This document shows, piece after piece, positions 1 through 5,796 of a stretch of 6,769 nt of DNA. A program made the position numbers and the translations under genes. Where the stretch lies: assembly GCA_031265005.1 (NCBI GenBank), contig JAISDD010000149.1, forward strand, positions 1 through 6,769, written 5' to 3'. Numbering within the stretch: the stretch's first letter is position 1; each line of letters begins with the position of its first letter. The notes under the pieces are model-generated. The model was not told the DNA's origin, did no database searches, and worked only from the letters and a program-made list of their open reading frames with translations. This DNA comes from Syntrophomonadaceae bacterium. Lineage in GTDB: Bacteria > Bacillota > Syntrophomonadia > Syntrophomonadales > Syntrophomonadaceae.

Positions 1-330
1 GCCAGTGAAAAAGCTATCATGAATATCGGTACGGGACAGCCTTTTGAACAAGCTAATCTTCTGGCTAAATTCAAACCAGACGTATTTGTAGGTCATCCCG
101 GCGGCAACGGCTGGGCTAACAAACAAGGGATTCCGGTATTTCCTCTTTTTGGGCAATCTTTCGAATATATGGGTTATGTAGGGGTTTACGAAGTGGGCAG
201 ACGCCTGACCAGATTTCTAAAAAATACCAGTTACAGTAAAAACCTGGTGAAGCACTCTCAGCTGCCTTATCGTAAACAATGGTATGAAGAGGATCCGTTT
301 TCTTACATCAATCAGGAAGTGCTTCTCTAA
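1..330 (+). CDS. Nitrogenase component 1-like oxidoreductase, C-terminal fragment (5' end outside window)
   Basis: The reading frame is open from base 1 and ends at TAA 328-330, giving the last 109 residues of a longer protein; the ATG at 19 is internal, not the start. The fragment has the look of the last Rossmann-like domain of the nitrogenase component 1 family (NifD/NifK and relatives): a segment of the type FKPDVFVGHPGGNGWANKQG, then GIPVFPLF, then a GYVGVYEVGRRL helix, which matches the family pattern of a 'KPD' strand, 'GIP' and a 'GY.G' helix. Such proteins carry or help build metal-sulfur clusters and reduce difficult substrates. The cofactor-binding part is off the left edge, so true nitrogenase, a nitrogenase-like reductase and a NifE/NifN-type scaffold cannot be told apart. 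It ends 181 bases before radA, with a terminator between them, so it belongs to a separate transcription unit. Confidence 0.7.
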   Translation, partial: ASEKAIMNIGTGQPFEQANLLAKFKPDVFVGHPGGNGWANKQGIPVFPLFGQSFEYMGYVGVYEVGRRLTRFLKNTSYSKNLVKHSQLPYRKQWYEEDPFSYINQEVLL

Positions 331-385
331 GCCTAACAATCAGGCTGTAAATGAGCCGGAACCTGTTTAAATAAATTTAATAAAA

Positions 386-446
386 CACCTAATAACAGAG
401 GAATAGTATGTATTTAAGACCACTATGTTATTAGGTGATTTTTTTT
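386..446 (+). terminator. Rho-independent terminator after the nitrogenase-like gene
   Basis: A perfect 12-bp inverted repeat, CACCTAATAACA (386-397) with TGTTATTAGGTG (426-437), is followed by A and a run of eight T (439-446). The 28-base loop can extend the stem further by pairing TAGT (404-407) with ACTA (422-425) after a left-side bulge. It lies 55 bases past the upstream stop codon and 65 bases before radA, so it should insulate radA from upstream transcription. Confidence 0.88.
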
Positions 447-511
447 ACCGCCAATTAATGTTATCATAAATAAAGCAGTTAAATTAAGACAATATCTTTC
501 AAGGTGATATC

Positions 512-1864
512 ATGGTGAAAAGTACAGCCGTATTTGTATGCGGGCAATGCGGATATGAATCAGTCAAATGGTTGGGGAAATGCCCATCATGTCAAACTTG
601 GAGTTCTTTCAGCGAAGAGAAGCGTAACTTCAATAACGCGCATACACATAACGAAGCTTATAAAGCCGTTCCGTTGACCGACGTTTCTATGGCGGAAAAT
701 ACTCGGTTCAGCAGCGGCAACGCCGAATTGGACCGAGTACTCGGCGGCGGAGTCGTCCCCGGTTCTTTAATTTTATTAGGAGGAGACCCCGGCGTAGGAA
801 AATCAACTTTACTTTTACAAGTAGCCCAAAAATTAGCTGATAATAATTATAAAATTTTATATCTGACCGGAGAAGAATCATTACGGCAGATCAAACTCAG
901 AGCCGAGCGCTTAAAAATCAATGCTGATAATATACTTCTTTTGAACGAGCAGAAGATGGAAATTTTAGAAAACTGTATACAACAGACAAAACCTCATTTG
1001 GTAATAATAGATTCGATTCAAACGGTTTATACTGATAGTGTCAGTTCTATCCCCGGCAGTGTTACTCAATTACGGGAGTGTACTGTAAAATTGGCCGAGA
1101 TAGCGAAGAAAACGGAACGCAGCCTTTTTTTGATAGGGCATGTCACTAAAGACGGCGCGTTAGCAGGGCCGAAGGTACTGGAACATATGGTAGACGTGGT
1201 TATCTATTTTGAAGGAGAAAAAAACTTTCCCTTACGTATTTTGCGCAGCGTAAAAAACCGTTACGGTTCTACCGACGAGATAGGCTTTTTAGAAATGGGC
1301 GAAGCCGGATTGCAGGAAGTGCAAGACCCTTCTTACATTTTTCTGGACGCTCGTCAGCGTCGTCCTATCAGCGGATTAGCGGTATGCCCCATTTACGAAG
1401 GAAGCCGGCCTTTTTTAATCGAAGTACAAGCTTTGGTCACTTCCTCCGGACCCGGTTATGCGCGCAGAATGGCTTCAGGTATAGACCAAAACCGTTTGGC
1501 TTTGATTATCGCCGTATTGGAAAAAAGATTGAGTCTGAGTTTAGGCAATCAGGACATATATGTAAAAATAAGCGGTGGCTTTTTTTTAAAAGACCCGGCG
1601 GCTGATTTAGGGGTTGCCGCCGCTATCATCTCCAGCTATCAAAATTTTTCTTTGCCTGCTGATACAGTTTTTGCAGGAGAAGTCAGTTTGTCTGGCATGA
1701 TAAGTAAAGTGTCTTTCTGGGAAACCCGTTTAAAAGAAGCCGAACGCATGGGATATAAAAAAGCTGTCATTCCGGAACACAGCCGTTTTAATTTTAAAGA
1801 AATAAATTTAGAATTAATGACGATAGAAAATATAAGCGATTTATTAAAAGTTACGGAGGTTTGA
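512..1864 (+). CDS. radA: DNA repair protein RadA (branch-migration helicase)
   Basis: RadA is a RecA-like hexameric ATPase that drives branch migration of recombination intermediates in the cytoplasm. The 450-residue product has the full family architecture at the usual length. It has an N-terminal C4 zinc finger (Cys10, Cys13, Cys24, Cys27), a RecA-type ATPase core with Walker A GGDPGVGKST at 90-99 and Walker B ending at Asp167 (LVIID), and the RadA signature KNRYG at 248-252. A C-terminal Lon-like domain spans about 280-450; it has the KDPAADLGVAAA segment near 360-371, where active Lon has its serine, so it is a non-proteolytic scaffold as in other RadA proteins. The ATG at 512 follows AAGGTGAT (501-508) at good spacing. 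disA begins 3 bases after the TGA stop. I found no convincing promoter in the 65 bases after the terminator. Confidence 0.97.
   Translation: MVKSTAVFVCGQCGYESVKWLGKCPSCQTWSSFSEEKRNFNNAHTHNEAYKAVPLTDVSMAENTRFSSGNAELDRVLGGGVVPGSLILLGGDPGVGKSTLLLQVAQKLADNNYKILYLTGEESLRQIKLRAERLKINADNILLLNEQKMEILENCIQQTKPHLVIIDSIQTVYTDSVSSIPGSVTQLRECTVKLAEIAKKTERSLFLIGHVTKDGALAGPKVLEHMVDVVIYFEGEKNFPLRILRSVKNRYGSTDEIGFLEMGEAGLQEVQDPSYIFLDARQRRPISGLAVCPIYEGSRPFLIEVQALVTSSGPGYARRMASGIDQNRLALIIAVLEKRLSLSLGNQDIYVKISGGFFLKDPAADLGVAAAIISSYQNFSLPADTVFAGEVSLSGMISKVSFWETRLKEAERMGYKKAVIPEHSRFNFKEINLELMTIENISDLLKVTEV
1855..1860 (+). promoter_or_regulatory. Ribosome binding site fixing the disA TTG start
   Basis: GGAGGT lies inside the last codons of radA, with a 7-base spacer to the TTG at 1868. 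No ATG in this frame lies near the expected N-terminus, so this site decides the start and suggests that disA is translated in step with radA. Confidence 0.85.
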
Positions 1865-1867
1865 TCA

Positions 1868-2938
1868 TTGGACGATATTTACCAGGGAGATTTCAAAAAA
1901 CATTTGCAAACGTTGGCGCCGGGAACTCATTTCAGACGAGGAATAGATAATATACTGGAAGCTAACAGCGGCGGGTTGATAGTACTGGGGGATACTCCGG
2001 AAATTATGAACTTGGTTAGCGGAGGATTCCGTATAGAATGTGAATATACGCCGGCTAAGCTGTATGAGCTGGCTAAAATGGATGGCGCCATCATCACCAA
2101 CTTTGAGGGAACCCGTATTATTTTAGCTAACGCCCAATTAGACCCGGACGCTAACATCCCTTCTGATGAGACTGGTATACGGCACCGTACTGCCGAACGC
2201 GTAGCCCGTCAGACCGGGCAATTAGTGGTCGCCATTTCCAAACGGCGTCAATTGGTTACTTTATTTCAGGGTATGGTAATTTTTCGTTTGCGTCCTTTGG
2301 GTTCCTTGCTAGTGAGAGCCAATCAAGCCCTGCAAACTTTGGAAAAATACCGCAGTGTATGGCTGAAAGAATTACAGCGTTTAGGCGGGCTGGAATTCGA
2401 AGATTTAGTTACCGTTTCCGAAGTTTGCAGCGTTTTGCACCGCTGTATCAAAGTGCTGAATATTGCCCAGGAAATTGAAAACTATATCATTGAACTGGGA
2501 GTGGAAGGCCGTTTGGTGAAAATGCAGCTGGATGAAATGATCGGAAATGTCAAAGAAGAAGCCCAATACATCATTGCCGATTATTCAAACGCGGCGGATA
2601 AAAATCCTCAGTTGATACTGAACAGTATGCTGAAATCTTTTGAAGAAGATGTGTCGGACGTGGTGTTCATAGCTAAATGTTTATCATTGGGAACTTCCAG
2701 CAGTCACTTGGATCAGCCTGTTTCTCCGCACGGCTACCGTATGCTGCACAAACTGCCCCGCATACCGCTGACTATTATTGAAAACCTAGTTGAGCGCTTT
2801 GATATGTTCAGCGGCATATTGCAAGCAAGTATTGAAGAACTGGACGATGTTGAGGGCATCGGCGAAGTCAGGGCGCGCTCTATCAAAAACGGCTTGCGCA
2901 GAATGCAGGAACAGTTATTTTTAGAGTATATGAAATGA
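1868..2938 (+). CDS. disA: DNA integrity scanning protein DisA (diadenylate cyclase)
   Basis: DisA joins two ATP molecules into the second messenger c-di-AMP and stops when it meets branched DNA, linking genome integrity to signalling. The 356-residue product is full length. The N-terminal DAC domain (about 1-145) shows the catalytic motifs DGA at 72-74 and RHR at 105-107 in the context TGIRHRTAER. A helical linker domain follows (about 150-300). The C-terminal helix-hairpin-helix DNA-binding domain lies at about 320-345, with the segment LDDVEGIGEVRARSIKNGL. All key residues I can check are present, so the enzyme should be active. The start is TTG, supported by GGAGGT seven bases upstream. 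It follows radA by 3 bases, and RadA is known to restrain DisA activity in B. subtilis, so co-expression makes sense. The stop lies 7 bases from the stop of the opposing gene. Confidence 0.97.
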   Translation: MDDIYQGDFKKHLQTLAPGTHFRRGIDNILEANSGGLIVLGDTPEIMNLVSGGFRIECEYTPAKLYELAKMDGAIITNFEGTRIILANAQLDPDANIPSDETGIRHRTAERVARQTGQLVVAISKRRQLVTLFQGMVIFRLRPLGSLLVRANQALQTLEKYRSVWLKELQRLGGLEFEDLVTVSEVCSVLHRCIKVLNIAQEIENYIIELGVEGRLVKMQLDEMIGNVKEEAQYIIADYSNAADKNPQLILNSMLKSFEEDVSDVVFIAKCLSLGTSSSHLDQPVSPHGYRMLHKLPRIPLTIIENLVERFDMFSGILQASIEELDDVEGIGEVRARSIKNGLRRMQEQLFLEYMK

Positions 2939-2945
2939 GTACCTG

Positions 2946-3344
2946 TTAAGTTAAGTTATAAACTCCCAGTACAGAATCTTTTTTATATTCCTTTATTAAA
3001 ACATCGTAGAGATTTATATCTAAAGCGTTGCATAATGAGGCGACATAAAACAGCATTTTGCCCATTTCTGTCATAATGGTATCTTCGCATTTGGCGCAAA
3101 GAACCCCCCGTAAATGATTGTCGATGTGTTCGCGCAATTCTTTTATGGTTTCTACGTTTTCAGGTATGCAGCGTTTTTCAGCTTGAACTGATATACAGCC
3201 GCAATCAGTGGCGGCTTTAGCAACAGCTCGGTTTACGCGGCAAGTTGCCTCGGAAAGTTTAGTCATTATATCTAAGACGCTACTATGACATATAAGCAAA
3301 TCTTTTACCACATTTTGAAATTCATCACAAAGCAAATCCTTCAT
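2946..3344 (-). CDS. Conserved cysteine-rich small protein, MazG-like C-terminal helix motif; function unknown
   Basis: The product is 132 residues from the ATG whose first base is 3344. A TTG one codon upstream (3347) would sit only 3 bases from AGGAGGG, whereas the ATG has a 6-base spacer, so I choose the ATG. It is mostly helical with no signal peptide or membrane segment. In this numbering there are nine cysteines, including CGC (Cys48, Cys50) and CAKC (Cys83, Cys86), which could bind zinc or an iron-sulfur cluster. The stretch EMGKMLFYVASLCNALDINL (about 93-112) resembles the last helices of MazG-type NTP pyrophosphohydrolases, but the metal-binding Asp expected after EMG is Lys and no ExxE pair is evident, so catalysis is doubtful. 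I recall similar uncharacterised proteins next to radA/disA in other anaerobic Bacillota but cannot verify this. It is convergent with disA and has its own strong promoter. Confidence 0.8.
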   Translation of the reverse strand: MKDLLCDEFQNVVKDLLICHSSVLDIMTKLSEATCRVNRAVAKAATDCGCISVQAEKRCIPENVETIKELREHIDNHLRGVLCAKCEDTIMTEMGKMLFYVASLCNALDINLYDVLIKEYKKDSVLGVYNLT

Positions 3345-3350
3345 CAACTT

Positions 3351-3357
3351 CCCTCCT
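3351..3357 (-). promoter_or_regulatory. Ribosome binding site of the minus-strand small gene
   Basis: Read on the minus strand this is AGGAGGG, a near-perfect Shine-Dalgarno sequence. Its 6-base spacing to the ATG at 3344, against 3 bases to the TTG at 3347, favours the ATG as the start. Confidence 0.8.
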
Positions 3358-3374
3358 TCTTCAGAATTGTTTAA

Positions 3375-3403
3375 ATTATATTATTTTCCGGCGCTTTTGT
3401 CAA
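3375..3403 (-). promoter_or_regulatory. Consensus sigma-A promoter for the minus-strand small gene
   Basis: On the minus strand, TTGACA (3403-3398) and TATAAT (3380-3375) are separated by exactly 17 bases, so both hexamers match the housekeeping consensus fully. Transcription would start near 3368, giving a leader of about 24 bases to the ATG. No terminator is visible between this gene and disA, so its transcript may run antisense into the disA 3' end. Confidence 0.85.
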
Positions 3404-3414
3404 TTGAACAATTG
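3401..3414. promoter_or_regulatory. Near-palindromic CAATTG-AA-CAATTG element over the -35 box
   Basis: Two copies of the palindrome CAATTG (3401-3406 and 3409-3414) are spaced by AA, forming a 14-base near-palindrome. The first copy overlaps the -35 hexamer of the minus-strand promoter, a position suited to a repressor. No regulator is encoded in the window, so this is only a candidate operator. Confidence 0.35.
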
Positions 3415-3531
3415 CTGTAAATACTGTAAACTTATGGCTTTTCATTAGAAATACCGTCCCCAATAATACGAAATCGGAACGAGCGTTGCTGAGACTTATT
3501 TTTAAGCTGGTATTAAAAAGCGTTAAAGATA

Positions 3532-3584
3532 AAGGGGGCAAGATACGATAAACAAGATATGGGAACAGATTACAGAGCCCCCTT
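3532..3584. repeat. Long-loop inverted repeat AAGGGGGC / GCCCCCTT
   Basis: AAGGGGGC (3532-3539) and GCCCCCTT (3577-3584) are perfect 8-base complements around a 37-base A-rich loop. The G/C run stands out from its AT-rich surroundings. As RNA it could close a structured leader or be a weak terminator stem, although no T run follows; as DNA it could be the end of a small element. Confidence 0.5.
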
Positions 3585-3605
3585 GCATAGGGAATATGAG
3601 AAAGC

Positions 3606-3626
3606 GATGATAGTTATACTATCATC
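3606..3626. promoter_or_regulatory. 21-base dyad, candidate operator
   Basis: GATGATAGT (3606-3614) and ACTATCATC (3618-3626) are perfect 9-base complements around TAT. The arm length and short spacer are typical of sites bound by a dimeric repressor of the TetR, MarR or GntR type. TATACT (3615-3620) at its centre resembles a -10 box, but no -35 lies at a proper distance. It sits 172 bases upstream of the VOC gene, and no regulator is encoded nearby. Confidence 0.45.
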
Positions 3627-3798
3627 TAGAAGGCATTGTCGCACTGCAACGGATAAGCGCATTTTTCAGATAAATCACGAGCGGATTACTTCCCTCATGG
3701 CGGGCGGCGGTGGAAAAAATAATTAAAGTGTTCGCTGGCCCGGATATCGTATGAAAGAAACGGAACCATCGCCCGGCGGCCGGTGAAAGGCAGGCAGG

Positions 3799-4188
3799 AT
3801 GAACGAGATAGCTTATTTTGAAATACAGTCCAATAACCCCGAACGCGAGGCGGCGTTCTACCATGAGGTATTCGGTTGGGAGATCGTGAAAGACGATGCC
3901 ATGCCGATCCCCTATTACCGCATCACGACCGGGAGCATCCAGGGCGCTATCCTGAGCCGTCCCGCCGCTGTGACCCCGATGAGCGGGACGAATGCCTTTA
4001 CTTGCTCGGTTCAGGTTGAGGGTTTTGACGCAACTGCCGCCAAAATCATCGCCCTGGGCGGACAGGAGGCGCTGCCGAAGTTCGCAGTGCCGGGCCGGTG
4101 CTGGCAAGGATACTTCCTTGATCCGGATGGTACTGTGTTTGGCATATTCGAAGCGGACGAGAATGCTTCAGGGGATACTGTCTTATGA
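3799..4188 (+). CDS. VOC-superfamily glyoxalase/dioxygenase-like protein
   Basis: A single-module vicinal oxygen chelate protein of 129 residues, a normal length for the family. It begins with the typical first strand IAYFEIQSNNPEREAAFY (4-21) followed by FGWEI (25-29), and ends with the hallmark YFLDPDGTVFGIFE (105-118). Glu8 and Glu118 sit where VOC proteins commonly place metal ligands. Members include glyoxalase I, ring-cleavage dioxygenases and antibiotic-binding proteins; most short bacterial ones have no known substrate and none can be assigned here. The ATG at 3799 follows a modest AAGG (3787-3790). The stop overlaps the start of the EFR1-like gene by ATGA, so the two are translationally coupled. 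GC content is about 56% by hand count, well above radA, which suggests recent transfer. Confidence 0.88.
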   Translation: MNEIAYFEIQSNNPEREAAFYHEVFGWEIVKDDAMPIPYYRITTGSIQGAILSRPAAVTPMSGTNAFTCSVQVEGFDATAAKIIALGGQEALPKFAVPGRCWQGYFLDPDGTVFGIFEADENASGDTVL

Positions 4189-4934
4189 AGACACTGTTTT
4201 TCTCCGCGACTGGCAATAATATGTACATCGCCAAGCGGCTCGGAGGCGAAGCCGTTTCGATTCCGCAACTGGTGAAAAACAATGATTACTATGTGGCGGA
4301 TGACAAGATAGGCTTAGTTTTTCCGATTTATTTCCTGTCAGTCCCAAAGCATATAGCGGCGTTTCTCGCTAAAGTTGAACTTGAATGCGGTTATTTATTC
4401 GCGGTGATGTCCTGTGGCAATTATCCGGGGGCGGCAGTGAACCAGCTTGCGAATATACTGACAAAACGCGGTTACGACCTTGCTTATGCCACCACCATTA
4501 CGATGGTGGATAATTGGCTGCCGATGTTTGATATAGACAAACAACTGAAGGGTGAGCCGAAGAAAAAGATCGACGCGCGCCTTGACGCTATTGTTAGAGA
4601 TGTCGAGTCAGGGAAGCAGTGTGTGAAACGGGCTTCGGTTGTCGCCAGAGCAGCAACCCGGTTACTGGCTGGACAGTATCCTGGTGACGGAATGTGCAAA
4701 TCCTATACGGTGGATGCCCATTGCAACGGCTGCGGTATATGTGTTCATGTATGTCCTATGGACAACATCACTATTGCTGATGACCAACCATTGTTTGGCG
4801 ATACCGGGATCAGTTGCCTGGCTTGCACCCATAACTGCCCACAGAACGCTATCCGAGCCAAGGGGGAGAAAAGCAAGACCCGTTTCCGCAACCAACATGT
4901 GGCCTTGGCTGAGATTGTCAAAGCGAATAAGTAG
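4185..4934 (+). CDS. EFR1-like flavodoxin/ferredoxin fusion with an altered second Fe-S site
   Basis: The 249-residue product joins an N-terminal flavodoxin-like domain to a C-terminal two-cluster ferredoxin domain, as in the EFR1 family of anaerobic Bacillota. The flavin phosphate loop is FSATGNNMYIAKRL (6-19), and a second flavin-contact region is SCGNYPGAA (76-84). The first cluster motif is complete: Cys180, Cys183, Cys186, Cys190-Pro. The second reads Cys211, Cys214, Cys218-Pro, but the position of its first cysteine, three residues before Cys211, is Gly208 (codon GGG at 4806-4808). That cluster may therefore be [3Fe-4S], use another ligand, or be lost. The protein should be a cytoplasmic electron carrier from flavin to Fe-S; its partners are unknown. 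It is coupled to the VOC gene by a 4-base overlap and is GC-richer than its neighbours. No terminator follows before ispD. Confidence 0.88.
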   Translation: MKTLFFSATGNNMYIAKRLGGEAVSIPQLVKNNDYYVADDKIGLVFPIYFLSVPKHIAAFLAKVELECGYLFAVMSCGNYPGAAVNQLANILTKRGYDLAYATTITMVDNWLPMFDIDKQLKGEPKKKIDARLDAIVRDVESGKQCVKRASVVARAATRLLAGQYPGDGMCKSYTVDAHCNGCGICVHVCPMDNITIADDQPLFGDTGISCLACTHNCPQNAIRAKGEKSKTRFRNQHVALAEIVKANK

Positions 4935-4950
4935 AAAATGTCTATGTTAA

Positions 4951-5043
4951 GCACAGCTTGCGCCCCTAAAAAAGTCCGCAAAAACCTCCATATATTTTTT
5001 ATGCCTGGCTTGACGCCAGCGAATCCGCCGTTTACCGGCTCAA
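4951..5043. repeat. Probable interspersed repeat or element edge before ispD
   Basis: This spacer has unusual non-gene content: read on the minus strand it stays open in more than one frame, giving segments such as FEPVNGGFAGVKPGIKN in one frame and MEVFADFFRGASCA in another. I recall similar spurious translations from intergenic repeats in other anaerobic Bacillota, but I cannot confirm this here. It contains two small hairpins, CTGGC/GCCAG (5005-5009, 5015-5019) and GCCG/CGGC (5027-5030, 5036-5039), neither followed by a T run, so it is not a normal terminator. It abuts the ispD ribosome binding site. Confidence 0.4.
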
Positions 5044-5044
5044 A

Positions 5045-5050
5045 GAGGTG
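5045..5050 (+). promoter_or_regulatory. Ribosome binding site fixing the ispD TTG start
   Basis: GAGGTG (within AAAGAGGTG, 5042-5050) precedes the TTG at 5058 by 7 bases. No ATG or GTG in this frame is close to the expected N-terminus, so this site supports the TTG. Confidence 0.8.
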
Positions 5051-5057
5051 ACTATAT

Positions 5058-5786
5058 TTGGAAAAAGAATTGACCGTTATTATAGCTGCCGCCGGCAGCA
5101 GCAACAGGATGGGAGCGGGGATTAACAAACAATTCTTACCGGTAAAATCTAAGCCGGTATTATGCTATTCTGTGGATATGCTGGAAAAATGCCCTTGGGT
5201 AAAAGAAATTATTATTGTGATGCAATCTTCAGAAATCACCAAGTGCTGTGAAATATTGGCTCGTCACGGCCATTACCATAAAATAAAAGGCGTTATACCT
5301 GGCGGCTCGACCCGGCAAGAATCCGTTTGGGAAGGAATAAAGCAGACAGGCGAAGATGCGGAATATATAGCTATTCATGACGGAGCCCGCCCTTTTTTTC
5401 AAAGAGATTTATTGGAAAGACTACTGCAAGCCGCTAAAAAATGGGGAGCGGCCATTCCCGGCCTTCCCATACGAGATACTCTGACAACTGTAGATTCTGA
5501 CTTTTGGACGGGTAAGACCTTAGACCGCTCCGTGATTTGGGCCGTTCAAACCCCGCAGGTTTTCAAAGGCGCCGCTCTGAAAACTGCCTATAAACAGGCT
5601 CGGAGGGATAATATCGAAGCTACCGACGACGCGGCTTTATTTGCAAAATACGCGGGTAAAGTTAAACTATTGCCGGGAGATCCTTATAATATAAAAATCA
5701 CTACTCCCGCCGATTTGCAACTGGCAGATTTTATTGCCGGCCATTACGCTAAAAACGCTATTAACAACAGCAAGCCACATATTTAG
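5058..5786 (+). CDS. ispD: 2-C-methyl-D-erythritol 4-phosphate cytidylyltransferase
   Basis: IspD couples MEP with CTP to give CDP-methylerythritol and pyrophosphate, the third step of the MEP isoprenoid pathway. The 242-residue product has the nucleotide-binding loop AAAGSSNRMG (10-19) with catalytic Arg17, then Lys24 in NKQF, PGGSTRQESV (81-90), IHDGARPF (106-113), IRDT (138-141), TPQVF (165-169), TDDA (189-192) and NIKITTPADL (211-220) containing Lys213. All active-site landmarks are present. About 15 residues after the last conserved segment form a short variable tail. The start is TTG with a good ribosome binding site. ispF follows after 10 bases, so they form an operon. No promoter is evident just upstream; transcription may come partly from the VOC-EFR1 genes, which run the same way with no terminator between. 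Confidence 0.97.
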   Translation: MEKELTVIIAAAGSSNRMGAGINKQFLPVKSKPVLCYSVDMLEKCPWVKEIIIVMQSSEITKCCEILARHGHYHKIKGVIPGGSTRQESVWEGIKQTGEDAEYIAIHDGARPFFQRDLLERLLQAAKKWGAAIPGLPIRDTLTTVDSDFWTGKTLDRSVIWAVQTPQVFKGAALKTAYKQARRDNIEATDDAALFAKYAGKVKLLPGDPYNIKITTPADLQLADFIAGHYAKNAINNSKPHI

Positions 5787-5796
5787 GGAAAGGAAG

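Larger units (their letters stand above)
3421..3798. other. Noncoding stretch between the minus-strand promoter and the VOC gene
   Basis: About 380 bases with no credible gene. The first part, to about 3530, is AT-rich like the host genes; from about 3640 onward it becomes GC-rich like the VOC-EFR1 pair that follows, so a composition boundary lies inside. It holds two inverted repeats, listed separately. Short open stretches on the plus strand, such as one reading HLEGIVALQRISAFFR followed by a stop (3624-3674), could be the remains of a decayed coding sequence, but I recognise no family. I see no good promoter for the VOC gene, although one must lie here or farther upstream. Confidence 0.6.

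Noticed and set aside
447..511. Promoter for radA
   Set aside because: Candidate hexamers such as TTTACC (444-449) with TAAATA (467-472), or TAAATT (480-485), match the consensus poorly, so no promoter is annotated, although one is expected here.
3421..3620. Riboswitch or T-box leader
   Set aside because: I looked for cobalamin, T-box and similar conserved boxes and found none; only the long-loop stem is visible.
3622..4107. 161-residue open frame on the minus strand
   Set aside because: It lies opposite the well-supported VOC gene and extends into its leader; the product resembles no family I know and has no ribosome binding site. It is a by-product of the GC-rich codons on the other strand.
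5005..5039. Small hairpins after the EFR1-like gene as a terminator
   Set aside because: The stems are only 4-5 bp and no T run follows either one.
4745..5128. 127-residue open frame on the minus strand across the EFR1-ispD junction
   Set aside because: It overlaps the Fe-S region of the EFR1-like gene and the conserved start of ispD on the opposite strand. Its middle part reflects the suspected repeat rather than a protein.
5734..5796. Upstream ATG for ispF adding 21 residues
   Set aside because: The extra residues overlap ispD and do not resemble any IspF N-terminus; the ATG at 5797 gives the normal family start.
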